Positions 1-10,474 are shown, numbered from the stretch's first letter. The stretch: DNA of 64,000 nucleotides from Echria macrotheca (GCA_030411725.1 MU839838.1:806001-870000); one strand, 5' to 3'. The notes: a model not told the origin generated them from the letters alone. A program made the numbers and translations.

Positions 1-998
1 TATAAATACGCACGAGGGGAAAAAACCCAGGGCAAATGCTACGCTACAAGTGTAACAGTTGATCGCTTCCCGGAAACCGGCGCCCACGTGACGTAGCGCC
101 GCCGTAACAAGTATTTTTTTGCGATTGTAGAGTAGACTAAAGTTTCAGCTCTGCCGAACGGTTTTCTGGACGTCTTTCTCAAAAACACAATCTGGACTTT
201 CAAATTCAACATCCTCCACGAAATGACCACCCCTCCCGCTTTGCATGTCACATGGCGTTTGCACTTCTCGGCCAAGCGAGGCACGATAAATGACAAAAAT
301 TTGCAGCAAGCCACGCCTGCGACGTTTGGCAGGTCGAAAGGGCCCAGCAGTGATCCAAGCCCACCCCAGACTGTCGCAGGATCGCCGAAAGAGCAACAAC
401 GGCACGCTCAATGCGCGGGGCGGGAACCCCAGACGCCTCGCGGCAGGCGTTTTCGACTACCGCTGCATGACGGTCCGATTGCGATGTTCCGTGTGTGTAA
501 GCCGTGACACACCGACTTTGTCCAAAGTGTGTGGTTGCCTCCCTCGGCTGCTTTCCGAGTCGGCTCCGTGAGGCCGACACGGCCGCGAACAGTTTTCAGT
601 CTCCGTCCTCCTCCACCGCCCGCCCCCACCGGAGAGCGTTCACCGGAAAGCGTTCTGACGACGACCAGTTGATTTGATAGTCGCGAACAGAGAGCCAAGA
701 CTGCAGTGCCCCGGAACCACGCAGACAAAAGTCGATGGACCATGTTCCATTGGCGAGGCAATAAAGGGTCGTTATGAGCCTGGTCTCAAGATAACTAGGC
801 CATCCCAGGCCCTCAGCCGTCGTCTCCAGACGCAGTCGATATCGGGATATTGTCCGCGAAAGCACCGGCCCATCCCCCTTGCAGCTTCTCCAAAACCGAC
901 CAGGGCCATGTCCACGGGATGCTGCAGCTTCTCCAACAAGCATCCGACCCACACGTGGGCGCTGGCTGAAGTCCAGATTCATAGATATTGCGCTATAG

Positions 999-1247
999 GC
1001 TATAGGCCCGGATAAATATACGGAATTGCAACAATCATTCCGAGGTCCAGTTTCCGCCGACCTGGCTGGCCCGTTCACCAAGCTTTTCCGCCCAGAGGCC
1101 AAGCAGGCCAAGCTCATCGCTGGCGACTTTGTCGTGCCATTGATCGACGGCGAGCGTGTTTCTGGGTCGTCGAGCCTTGGCAATATCTCTTGGCTCTCTG
1201 TGATGATAGAAACACCAACACGGCCAACCACAGGACCTCAATTGTAA
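999..1247 (+). pseudogene. Coding-like fragment of unknown family
   Basis: The frame is open from just after a stop at 996 to a stop at 1245-1247. It has strong third-position G/C and reads smoothly, for example PFTKLFRPEAKQAK followed by IAGDFVVPLIDG. There is no ATG at its start. A CAG acceptor-like site at about 1048 could make it an internal or last exon, but no upstream exon was found. I do not recognise the family. It is either a decayed gene end or a chance open frame. Confidence 0.25.
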
Positions 1248-1777
1248 GGCCACAGGACGTGTGCTGTGATCGCGGGCCGGCCCCATGTGTCCCCAGCATC
1301 GGGCATGGTGCCGGCATTCTTGTCAGTACAGGCCGCGTGGCGAGGAGAAAGCCCAAAGTGGCAGAAAGCTCCGTATGATCCGTCCGGGGTAGCGGGATTG
1401 CCCCGCAAAGAATGAGTGCCCCGCAAACTTTGTTTCCGTCTCCCGTGGATTGCGAGGGGAGCACGGCCGATCCTGGATAAAGTCGAATTCCATCGGGCGA
1501 CCCTGGGCGGCCCTGGGCGGCCCTACGAACGTATGATCCTACCAGACCAGCTTGGCCACTGAGGATAACCCGGTCCGTTTCACCAAGTTGCCCCCCATTT
1601 GATCAATCCCAGGGCCAAGAAACGTATAGATGGACCGGTTGTTTTTCCCTGTATTCGATTCGCGCGCCTGCAATCGTTTTGATATGGGCAGCTTTTTAGA
1701 GAGAGAGACAGGGTCCAGTGACTTTGTTCTTGTGGCAAACCAAGGCAGCCAGCCGCGGCACGCCCTACTCGTTAACC

Positions 1778-1826
1778 ATTCCATATGCACCACCCATCCA
1801 TATGGATCTCCTATTCCATATGGATC
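1778..1826. promoter_or_regulatory. Triple CATATG palindromic repeat in GH11 promoter
   Basis: Three related motifs lie at 1778-1787, 1796-1807 and 1813-1826. Each is centred on CCATATG, and the middle one is the perfect 12-bp palindrome ATCCATATGGAT. They sit about 190-235 bp upstream of the xylanase ATG, where activator sites would be expected. The factor that would bind is unknown. Confidence 0.35.
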
Positions 1827-1907
1827 ACGCTCCGGTGAAAACCCCCGGGGGTGATTTACCCGACCGACGCGGGTGAGAAGGCGGGCGGTGGCTTGCCCAG
1901 TGCCGTG

Positions 1908-1912
1908 TATAA
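1908..1912 (+). promoter_or_regulatory. Probable TATA box of GH11 gene
   Basis: A TATAA motif lies 101 bp upstream of the chosen ATG at 2013. It is followed by a pyrimidine-rich leader (CTTCTTCTTTTCTCTC) directly before the start codon, a common arrangement for highly expressed fungal secretome genes. Confidence 0.45.
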
Positions 1913-2012
1913 GAGACTGCCGATGTCCACCTCTTCGTCTGAATCTCTCGACCGAGCAGCCAGCCGCACAACTCGAGACAAGCCAGCTCGCCTTCTTCTT
2001 TTCTCTCTCATC

Positions 2013-3086
2013 ATGGTTGCCTTCACATACATGTCGCTTGCGGCCGCGGCCTCGGTGGCCATGGCTGCACCATATGCGGATCCCGGCATGCCTGACTTCG
2101 AGATCGGCCCGCACACGGGCAATCTCGCACGCCGCCAGGGGCTGGACTACAACCAGAACTGGAAGGCGGGCCAGGGCAGCATCAACTACCAGTCGAGCAA
2201 CGACGGCTACTCGGTGTCCTTCTCCAACGCGGGCGACTTCGTCGTCGGCAAGGGCTGGCGGACCGGCAAGGCGCGCAACATCAGCTTCAGCGGCAGCACC
2301 ACGCAGCAGGCGGGGACGGTGCTGGTGTCCATCTACGGCTGGACGACGAACCCGCTGATCGAGTACTACGTGCAGGAGTACACGTCCAACGGCGCCGGCT
2401 CGGCCCAGGGCCAGAAGGTCGGCTCGCTCACGAGCGACGGCAGCACGTACGACATCTGGAAGCACCAGCAGGTGAACCAGCCGTCGATCCAGGGCACGAG
2501 CACCTTCTGGCAGTACATCTCGAACCGCGTCAACAAGCGGCCCGGCTCCGGGACCGTGACTCTGGCCAACCACTTCAACGCCTGGGCCAAGGCCGGCATG
2601 AATCTTGGGTCTCACCAATATCAAGTTCTAGCCACCGAGGGGTGGGGCAATGCAGCCGGCAACTCGAAATACACGATGCAGGAGGTTGGGGCGACTGGCG
2701 GTGGTGGTGGTGGTGGTGGTTCCAACCCTAACCCTGGCGGCGGCGGCATGCCCCAGCAACCACCCGCGTCCAGCTCCAAGCCTGCTGCGGCTGCGCCTTC
2801 TACCGTTACCAAGACGGAGACTAAGAGTGTCACGGCGACGTCGACCAAGACCGAGACCAAGACGGTTACTGCGACGGTTACCAGCGCGACGACGGCGACG
2901 GTCAGCAAGACCGAGACCGAGACGGTCAACAAGACGGCTACGGTTAATGTTACCGTCGCGGGCACGTGTGCTGCCGTGCCGCCGGCTTCGTCGGCGGCGG
3001 CGCCGGTTGTTAGCAGTGCTGTTGTCACGCTGCCTTCTGTTTCGGCCCCGGCGCCTTCTGTGCCGGCGGCGACTTCTGCTGCATGA
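2013..3086 (+). CDS. GH11 endo-1,4-beta-xylanase, secreted
   Basis: Endo-1,4-beta-xylanase of glycoside hydrolase family 11, which cuts the xylan backbone outside the cell. The frame is open further upstream, but the ATG at 2013 is chosen because it starts a signal peptide (residues 1-18) followed by a propeptide ending in a basic RR at 40-41. The jelly-roll domain spans about 45-226. The nucleophile glutamate is E117 in NPLIEYYV and the acid/base is E209 in ATEGWG, both in the expected family contexts. A glycine-rich linker (229-240) leads to a tail of about 110 residues rich in Thr, Ser, Ala and Lys/Glu (TKTETK-type repeats), where many GH11 enzymes have either nothing or a CBM1. No CBM is visible. 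Single exon, 357 aa. The tail could be an O-glycosylated wall-binding stalk. Confidence 0.93.
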   Translation: MVAFTYMSLAAAASVAMAAPYADPGMPDFEIGPHTGNLARRQGLDYNQNWKAGQGSINYQSSNDGYSVSFSNAGDFVVGKGWRTGKARNISFSGSTTQQAGTVLVSIYGWTTNPLIEYYVQEYTSNGAGSAQGQKVGSLTSDGSTYDIWKHQQVNQPSIQGTSTFWQYISNRVNKRPGSGTVTLANHFNAWAKAGMNLGSHQYQVLATEGWGNAAGNSKYTMQEVGATGGGGGGGGSNPNPGGGGMPQQPPASSSKPAAAAPSTVTKTETKSVTATSTKTETKTVTATVTSATTATVSKTETETVNKTATVNVTVAGTCAAVPPASSAAAPVVSSAVVTLPSVSAPAPSVPAATSAA

Positions 3087-3775
3087 GTGGGGGTTTTTGA
3101 GAGATCAGATTAGTGAGATTGGGATTCTTCTGTGTATGTACTTGAGTAGTTTAGTTGAGGTCTATGTAAGCTTCACTGTGTGGCAGCCACTCGAGATTGT
3201 GAACTGTGTGTTTGACGGGGGGGCGGTTGTGGAGTTGACACTTTGGATTTTCTTCGGGAGTTTGTTCGGATGACCGCAGGTAGATACCTGGTAGCTTGAG
3301 TTGCAGACGGAGAGGGTTTTCGGACTGCATACCTCAGGAAGCATTGAAACCTCCACGCGGAATCCTTCGAGGCCCCATCCCATGTAGACCAAGGCCCAAT
3401 TTGGTAGAAACGCGAGGTGGCGGTCACTCAGGTGGGTAAGGTGGGTAACCACCAGGACGCGATATCGTGATCTTTACGGGGATATTCAAACCACGTAGAT
3501 TCAACTTCCTGTGAAAGAGCCGGGATTCTTCCTCTCCCTGGAAATATGTCTATCCGAGTGGCATCTCGATTTTACAGTTGGCGAACCGTTTCCCATAGAC
3601 AACAGGGTACCTACCAGAAGAGTATCACCAGGACCAGAACCCGGACCGGACCGGACTCGGTGTCGTGTCGTGATCTACACAACACCAAGATTTGGATTCA
3701 ACTGCATAGTACAATGAAGCAAAAAAAGACCCGACCGAGCGAGATGAAGTTTTCATCTGGGAATCTGGGTGTAAT

Positions 3776-3866
3776 GCACTCACTCACACTCACTCACTCG
3801 CACTCACACTCTCAACCTCAATATCACCAGACTCACACTCTCAATCTCACTCTCACTCTCACCAGA
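3776..3866 (+). repeat. CACT/CTCACT microsatellite
   Basis: A run of imperfect CACTCACT, CACTCT and CTCACT units. It is a simple-sequence repeat in intergenic DNA with no coding potential. Confidence 0.8.
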
Positions 3867-5639
3867 CGGACCGGACACAAGACAGAAATGAAATATCCAA
3901 AGCACCCCCTCACGCCAAGACCGGCCGTTCCAAGGCAGAGCGAGCCGCGGAAGGGATGTTGAAGATTGAGGTTGTGAGGTGTTGGCCGTGTTTTCCGTAC
4001 CGCTGGTGCTGTGGACCGCTGATAATCTATGTGTCTCCTGTCCCTGTCCTGTCGATCCATACCGTACCGGGACTGGGCGGGACGGCTGGGATCGGTTGGT
4101 CGGTGGTTGGGAGATGGGGTGCCGAATGGGGATTTGCTTGCGGGTGTTGTTGGGGACTGGGGGATGGAAATGGGAATGGGGATGGGGTATGACGGGTATA
4201 GGATTCGGGGTCTGGTGGTCTGGGGGTCTGGGGGAGGTACATTCTGGTGGTACCTGGAGTATCTAAGGTAAGGTAGCCTGACTTGTACGCGCCGGGCGGT
4301 CCCGGTTGTCCGAAGACCCGGTAACCGAATATTCAAAAAGGTGACCCGAGGGTTCCCGAACGTCGTCGACATCTCGTGTCTCGTGATGGATGGACAGGAA
4401 TAGCAGACTTGTTGGTGTTGATGAGTTCGCCACTGTATTTACGAGGGATGAACTGGATGGACGCAAATCAGAGTCACCTGTTGGGTCCGGTCTTGAGACT
4501 TCAATCTAGGTATGCTTTTGGCGGGAGGTTCCAAGGCGTATTGGTACGAGACGACGGAGAGGTAATGGGTTGTGTCTTGGCGTCTCGGGTTTCATCGGCA
4601 GGTTTCTGAACATGAAGGGTTCAAGCGGTTCGAGACTGGGCGCTTGGTAAAGGATTGGAATACATGGAGGCGGGCTGGAGATGAATTCATCACCGTGTCA
4701 TGACATGAGGGCTAGGGGAAACGATGGACAACCCGTGTTTGTGTTTGTGGCTGTGAGGATTGGGTTGCTTGTTTATCTGGGGGTGAGACTCCAGAGACCA
4801 TCTTTTCTATGTATAGTTCATGCATCTTGGGAATAGTCAGTCAGCTTGCGCTCGAATCAGAGAGTGACGTTGTAGGGGTGTTGGAATCTTGGTGGCGTCC
4901 CACGTTTGATATCTGAGTGCTCGTTTGTTTACCTTACCCGACCCCTGATTAGAGCCCACGGATACGAGTGGCGACTCTTGTACCTATCCTGCAGGACAGC
5001 CACACCGTGTATGCACCATGCAAGAGTCTTTCAGTAATAAAGGAGCATATAACGCACTATGAGATGCATTGCTGGAGTCCGGCATGTGATGTTGTTGCAA
5101 AGTGTGGTGATTCACGTTTCTCGCCACTCACTTACACTCGATACACCTTACTTCTGAAGACCAGAGATCCCAGTTATGAGAGATTGGGTGGCCTTTTCCT
5201 GCTGTACCAGCTCGCCACCTGGACATGACAAATTACTTCGCTTCAGAACAAAGATATTGATGGTGATGATGGGATGTGCCGGCTCGGGGATAGATCGGTA
5301 TCAGTCTGTTATCTTGATAGCAAAGGGGTGATGTACATCCTTGCTGTGATCCAACTCTCGCATCTTGCTCCGTTTTGTTGAGCTCACTTGTCATGCAAAG
5401 TTCATCACTCACGTGCGTTAATTTTGAGACATAACTAAACGACGGGTAAGACTTTTATTTGTGAATTTCACCTAGGTATTCTCACCATCTATGCCACAAC
5501 CCAGAACTTGGCTGACAAACTAAATACAGAGTTGGTGATGGCAGACCTAGTCCAGAGCTTACCGCAAGCTCATCCCAGACAGAAGCTTATCAGATCATCC
5601 TGAACAGCTTCCGCGCTTGTTCCCACCAAGCTTCTCACC

Positions 5640-5722
5640 TAGACGGGGATCGAGCCTTCTTAGACGGGAATCGAATCTGCTTGGATGAGGATCGAGTCTT
5701 CTTGGACGGGGATGGCTCTTCA
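5640..5722 (+). repeat. Four-copy 21-bp tandem repeat
   Basis: Four head-to-tail units of 21 bp (5640-5660, 5661-5681, 5682-5702, 5703-5722) share the core GACGGGGATCGA with point differences. In one plus-strand frame each unit encodes a heptad of the LDGDRAF type, and that frame stays open to 5875. No start codon or matching family was found, so coding is unproven. Confidence 0.7.
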
Positions 5723-6262
5723 AGCACCAGGTCCCAAACTGTCGAGGAAGGATCTGTCATGGGGTTGCCGTCTCACAGTAGGCCTCTGAGCTGTGTCTCA
5801 CACGCAGCAATATGTTGGCATCGAAGGTTGTCGATGGGGACGGCAAAGTCCAGAAGATCGAGATCCTTCTTGTAGTTTTTGAGCTCTGCTTCGAGATCGT
5901 GTGCACGCGAGATAAACATCTGTCCCTTCTTTTGTGAGGGCGTAGGTACCGAAACGACCGATGCCAGGTCCGAAATGAAGCTCACAATGACTTCCAAGTT
6001 ACCAAGAGCTCCGGTCTCTGGAGAGTCGAGTTTCTAGCGGTCCTCCGGGTGTGAGGTATGCCGCAAGTGCAAATCCCGGAAGCCAGTCGGCCGCCTTGGT
6101 GGCAGTTGTCTCCTGTTGGCATAAACGGAGCATGTAAAAAAGCTGAGGATCCGATGCTCGAGTAGGATTGGGGCGTTGGGTGGTCGCGGGGACGAAGTTG
6201 AGCATGAAAATGATCATTCCCAACATCCTGGGCCAGTCGTCGTGGACCCGGGCTTCTGGCTA

Positions 6263-6282
6263 GGGGGGGGGGGGGGGGGGGG

Positions 6283-6315
<33 letters not shown>
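6263..6315. repeat. G24/C29 homopolymer inversion
   Basis: Twenty-four consecutive G are followed directly by twenty-nine C, a perfect self-complementary hairpin. Runs of this kind are very rare in natural fungal DNA and are a common mark of a mis-joined or poorly resolved read, so the exact lengths should not be trusted. Confidence 0.85.
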
Positions 6316-6544
6316 GACCCCTGCCGATGTATTTCGGTCTGTCGAGCTCGTCCGCAACCAGTAGGGATCTGATGTAAGACCTCAGCTTTGAAAGCCGCCC
6401 AATGAAAGCATCTCAGCGGGCTGAATCCCATCCAAATGACCCCTAGGGCCCCCTAGTTAGGTGCTACCTGATTACGACTGGCCGACGGTCTGAGACAGCC
6501 GGGGATCAGGTCTCGCAGACTCGTTTTCATTGTCTCGGGCAGAG

Positions 6545-6655
6545 GAGGGGGGGGATTGCTGCTACCCTTGAGCAACCTCGATTCCGCTAGTTGTGGACAG
6601 GTTTGGGATAATAGCCTCCCGTAACGGCTCGGCCGCTGGGTACTCCACAATAGCC
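6545..6655. repeat. Dispersed repeat, copy 1
   Basis: About 110 bp, including ACCTCGATTCCGCTAGTTG and GGACAGGTTTGGGAT, recur in the same orientation at 12150-12262 with roughly 85% identity by eye. In copy 1 the minus strand encodes the EYPAAEPLREAIIPNL block. The pair are probably diverged copies of one gene family or of a transposed fragment. Confidence 0.7.
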
Positions 6656-8431
6656 CAGATGACATCCTTGATAGCGTTGACGGCTGGCCGAGAGGAGATA
6701 AAGACCTCCGGTGTTTCGGGATGAACGTGGAAATTTTGGACGATGCGAGAACGTGAAGAGTGAGGATGCTGGATGCTCTGAAAATAATCGAAGGGGGAGG
6801 GAGTTGGCTTGCTTTATATACCTGGCCGGGGGACACACCACATGCACATGGAAAATACCAGGGAGCCTTGGTCTGCGCTCTTGCTGCATGTCCAGAAGCA
6901 TCCTGCAGGCGCATCACAAGCATGAACACTTGCTCGCACATGCACATGCACATATGGAGAAAGATGTCCCCATGGGTTGGACGAGACTTCACGTTCCGAT
7001 GTCCAGAACGACTGCCCCTGCTGCAAGAAGACTCGGTTGGGATCGCGCGGAGTCGCACCTGCGTCGATATCGTCCCCAACAAAATCAGGTTACGTCATGT
7101 TGATGAGCCGAGCAAAAGACAGGTGCAGCTTAGTGGTTGACGACGAGCTTTATTGCTGTCCAGGCCACCTTCCTATCACTCTTCGGTGAGCGAGATGCCC
7201 TTCCACAGCTTCCAGGCAATGTTTCCGGTCGGCTACGACAGTCTATTTCGGGGGCTGGAATGCGACTGCTGCGACTGAAAAGGTCGTTGATGTCTTCGTC
7301 TCGGACAGAGCTGCGAACACACCTTGGCATGTGCGTGCCCTGACATGTGATTGTGCTGAGGGCAAGTGCAGAAGTAGCTCAGGACTTGCTGCAGCGGGTC
7401 AGCCGGAGCATGAATTGCAGTGTCATTGATGTGCTTGGTTGGACTGACTCAAGATTCCAGCCATGCAGTTGTCGAGGTCCGTTCTGGGACCGAATGACTC
7501 CTTGAAAACAACAGAGACGGAGCCAAGGTGTTAAATCATGCTCGGCCGACGGAGGCCTGCATATGTGCCCTCCGCTCGTGGCTGTGCCCCTCCGCAGAAG
7601 CCGTCTACGAATAGCACTTGCGGACCTTCGTGCTGCATGCCCTACATTGCCATCTTGGCGATCTGGCATTGCGTTGGCTGATGTGAAACATGTTTCCTAT
7701 CCCAGACATGTCTAACCAGTTATTGGGATGGATCATCATCGGATAGCTGTCGAGGACAGAAAGCTCCGAATTCCACTCAAGGTGGACGTTTTGTTCACAG
7801 ATTCTTTTACTTGAGAGATTTGTCATCGAGCGGCAAATCCCGGAGGAAACCGGGACACCCAACTGGCTCTTTCTGCTCACGTGTATCTTTTTGACGTGTT
7901 CTTTTCCGGGGGCGACTCGGGCGAGAGCAAGGGGAAAAGTCTGCCATTGCCATCGGTGACGAGTCTTTCCATGACCGTCTGACTCTTTTTGGGTGCCCAT
8001 TTCTGCATCTTGGGGCCCAACCCCGGAAAGTGAGAAAATGGGCTGAATGGGCTGCCTGGGAAAGACTCACACTCAGGACGTCGTTAAGGGTGAAGTGTCA
8101 TTTATACCCAACTGAATGTAATTTAACGGTAGGGATTTGGATCACTCTGCGTTCACCGCTTACAATAAACCCCTTTTTTTCCTTGCAGGGGTCAGTCAGG
8201 TTGACCAGCCCCCAATCGTTTCGGGGTTATGGAAAAGAAACGCTTGAGCCGAAAAAACATTGTGATTGGTCCTTCCACTTGGGGTCGTTCGGCATACGCG
8301 CAAGGCATAAAAGTAATGGTTGCCTTGCAGGGCCACACCTGAGCCTCTCTAAAGCGAAATAATTCCCCTCTTTCTCCAGGCTGCGTCCTAAACTCCCAGC
8401 TGAATCGTCGTCTCATCAGATACATTCCAGA

Positions 8432-9664
8432 ATGCCCACAAGCTACCACTCGGGACAAAAGCGTTCAGCATGCGACCGGTGCCGGGAACAGAAGCTCCGC
8501 TGCAAGCGAGATGATCGAGATGAATCGAACCTCCAGGAACCCTGCGATCGATGCCAACGTCTCGACGCCAAGTGCATCACCAGCGAAGCCAAACCCCTCG
8601 GCCGCCCTCGCACTCGCATCCTCGATTCTGGTCCGGCCGTGTCGTCTCCGGCCTCTCCCATGACCCCCGAGACGCTTTTGTCACCTACGATGAGCTCGTC
8701 GACGCTCGATATCTTGTCTCTATCAACCTCGCCACTCCCGACCGATGATCTCCTGATCCAGGACCTGCTGATGGCATCCGCATATCCCCCAGAGCCCTAT
8801 GTTCTCAGCCCGGATGACATGACTCTCGACTCGTTTGATCCCATGTTGAGCATGCAAGATCTAACACTCGATTCTGGCGCGTTGGCCGCCTGGGATTTGT
8901 CGGGTGGTGGCGAGATATCTCCGTCGAAAACGCCGAGTGATCCCTCGGGAGGACTTCGGAATTCCGAGACCGAGGCCGTGATCTCCCTCTCGCAGCTGAG
9001 TGTCGATCTCGGCCGGCAACTGGCTGTGGTCCATACGTATCACTGGCCGGAGCTGTTAATGCAGGGGAAACTTATGAGCGATGAAAGCCCTGTGAGCATC
9101 ATCATGGTTAAGACGGACCATTTCATCTCGGTTCTCCGTCGTCTATCGCCGCCGGCTGATGTCCAGTCGCCGAGCGACGAGCTTGATGATTTCGGCCGGA
9201 CAACAATGGATACATCATTTCGGCTCACGGCGACTACTTATTTGTTGATTCTCGTCGACTACTTGCAAATCATGCGGGTTTACAATGCTGTGTTTGAGCA
9301 GATTGTGGTGTATTTTCCCGGTCAAGCAAAGGAGGATATTACTTCAGACTCGGAAATGGCAATTGTTGAGGTCCAGCATGCGTCCAACTACAATTATATC
9401 AAGGGGTTCACGCAAGTTGTGGAGCAGTATATTATGGCGTTCGAGCAGGAGTTGGGCTTACCTGCTGGTTATTGTGTATCGGGACGGAGTACCAACCGGG
9501 TGGGCATCTTTAGTGATTTTAGCACGGCCGGGCTTTTGGGGACCGTTATGAGCCAGGGAACAGACGAGGGGGATTTCATGACTGGCAAGGGACTTGTTTT
9601 GGCGTTGCGGGCGAATTTACTCAAGGTGCACGAGATGTTGCTAGATGGCATGGGGAGTACCTGA
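8432..9664 (+). CDS. AflR-like Zn2Cys6 transcription factor
   Basis: Nuclear DNA-binding regulator. The Zn2Cys6 binuclear cluster is at residues 14-48 (C14, C17, C24, C38, C41, C48; starts ACDRCREQKLRCKR) with a long 13-residue loop, followed by a basic, proline-containing linker (GRPRTR). The C-terminal half has the pattern LVDYLQIMRVYNAVF, which is typical of the AflR-type regulatory domain and not of the common fungal_trans domain. Single exon, 410 aa, complete, ATG at 8432 with A at -1. Family members usually control a linked secondary-metabolite cluster. Here no polyketide synthase, NRPS or terpene cyclase lies within the window, so its targets are unknown. Upstream is a gene desert; downstream is a small secreted protein gene. 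Confidence 0.85.
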   Translation: MPTSYHSGQKRSACDRCREQKLRCKRDDRDESNLQEPCDRCQRLDAKCITSEAKPLGRPRTRILDSGPAVSSPASPMTPETLLSPTMSSSTLDILSLSTSPLPTDDLLIQDLLMASAYPPEPYVLSPDDMTLDSFDPMLSMQDLTLDSGALAAWDLSGGGEISPSKTPSDPSGGLRNSETEAVISLSQLSVDLGRQLAVVHTYHWPELLMQGKLMSDESPVSIIMVKTDHFISVLRRLSPPADVQSPSDELDDFGRTTMDTSFRLTATTYLLILVDYLQIMRVYNAVFEQIVVYFPGQAKEDITSDSEMAIVEVQHASNYNYIKGFTQVVEQYIMAFEQELGLPAGYCVSGRSTNRVGIFSDFSTAGLLGTVMSQGTDEGDFMTGKGLVLALRANLLKVHEMLLDGMGST

Positions 9665-10474
9665 CGAGGCGTTTCGGATTTGAATTTACTCCATTTTATA
9701 AACACATCGTGCTTGATGTCGACTCGCTTGAGGATTCAGGATACTGTATTTGTGAGGGACCTATCTAGAGTGTCCTGAGAAAATATCCCTCAAAAACAAC
9801 AAATAGTGCGGTTATATCCAGGGACTCCCCTACATGGCTCTTTATCGGAACTCTCAAAATAGTTGTTGTGCTTTTCCAACTTTATTCCGTCGGTAAGCAC
9901 CGAGACAACCAGCTTGGATCAACTGATCAAAGTGTATGAAAACTATGCAGATCTCCAGCCACAGCCCTGCTATGCAGATTCGGATCCTTAGCATCCAGTC
10001 CTAAGAAACCCGTCCCGGCAGATACCAAACCGGAGTACTATCACTCTAAGACATCTTCACAAGATTATGATTCAGTGCTAAAATATTTCCGGGGCCCACC
10101 GGCATATTAGTCCCGGTAGCCGGCACAAATGAGCCTAGACATGGGTAATATGCCGTCTTCTAGTTGAGAACAATTGTTAGACGGCCACACATTAGTATAC
10201 CGGAATGCACAATGGCCATAATAGCCGATGAGAATCTATACATTAGTACGGAGATAAGGACACCGACAAAACCAGACTGTCGGCTTCGGGGGTAGAACAC
10301 GACGCGTGGCGCGGGGGGTCCATTGCCTGAATAAAATCGAACATAATTGCAATCCAGCCCGGAATACTCTCACCTCCTCATCCACCTTTTGTTTCGTTGT
10401 CCAATCCAAGCTGGAAACATTCTCAAGCCACATCCCCCCAGAAATAACCCGGAATCCAGACACAAAGGAACAAA
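9665..10474. other. Intergenic, no gene seen
   Basis: AT-richer non-coding sequence between the transcription factor and the small secreted protein gene. It has no frame with coding character and no clear repeat. The final 150 bp before 10475 is C/A-rich leader-like sequence ending in a good start context (ACAAAATGACC). Confidence 0.5.

Larger units (their letters stand above)
1..2012. other. Intergenic region upstream of the xylanase gene
   Basis: No complete gene is supported here. The stretch is GC-rich and carries short open frames on both strands, one of which (about 999-1247 +) has coding-like codon use and is listed separately. A minus-strand frame around 770-960 also reads plausibly but has no ATG start. 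The last 250 bp form the likely GH11 promoter, with CATATG palindromes and a TATA motif. Confidence 0.5.
5773..6815 (-). pseudogene. Decayed minus-strand gene, family unknown
   Basis: At least two minus-strand blocks read like real protein but are not joined by an intact frame. Block A (about 6800-6560) contains VFISSRPAVNAIKDVIW and EYPAAEPLREAIIPNL, ends at a stop, and is preceded by a TATATAAAG motif at about 6815. Block B (about 6030-5773) contains VIVSFISDLASVVS and AHDLEAELKNYKKDLDLLDF and ends at a stop. The homopolymer inversion at 6263-6315 lies between them. Block A is repeated at 12150-12262. The helical, charged character of block B resembles the N-terminal regions of fungal STAND/NACHT proteins, but this is only an impression. 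It may be one broken gene or two separate fragments. Confidence 0.35.
3087..8431. other. Gene-poor 5.3 kb interval
   Basis: No complete gene can be supported. It holds a CTCACT/CACT microsatellite (3776-3866), a G-rich stretch on the plus strand (about 4070-4240), a four-copy 21-bp repeat (5640-5722), a G24/C29 homopolymer inversion (6263-6315), a dispersed repeat copy (6545-6655) and minus-strand coding-like fragments (5773-6815) listed separately. The last 300 bp, with a CATAAAAG motif near 8304, form the likely promoter of the transcription factor gene. Confidence 0.55.

Noticed and set aside
596..1231. 211-codon minus-strand open frame
   Set aside because: It begins with GTG, not ATG, has no recognisable domain, and overlaps a better coding candidate on the other strand.
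4070..4240. G-rich tract as a regulatory G-quadruplex
   Set aside because: G runs are short and irregular, no gene starts nearby, and the signal is not distinguishable from base composition.
7605..8000. 131-codon minus-strand open frame
   Set aside because: No domain and mixed codon use. The frame is interrupted relative to its neighbours; it is possibly part of the decayed interval but cannot be supported as a gene.
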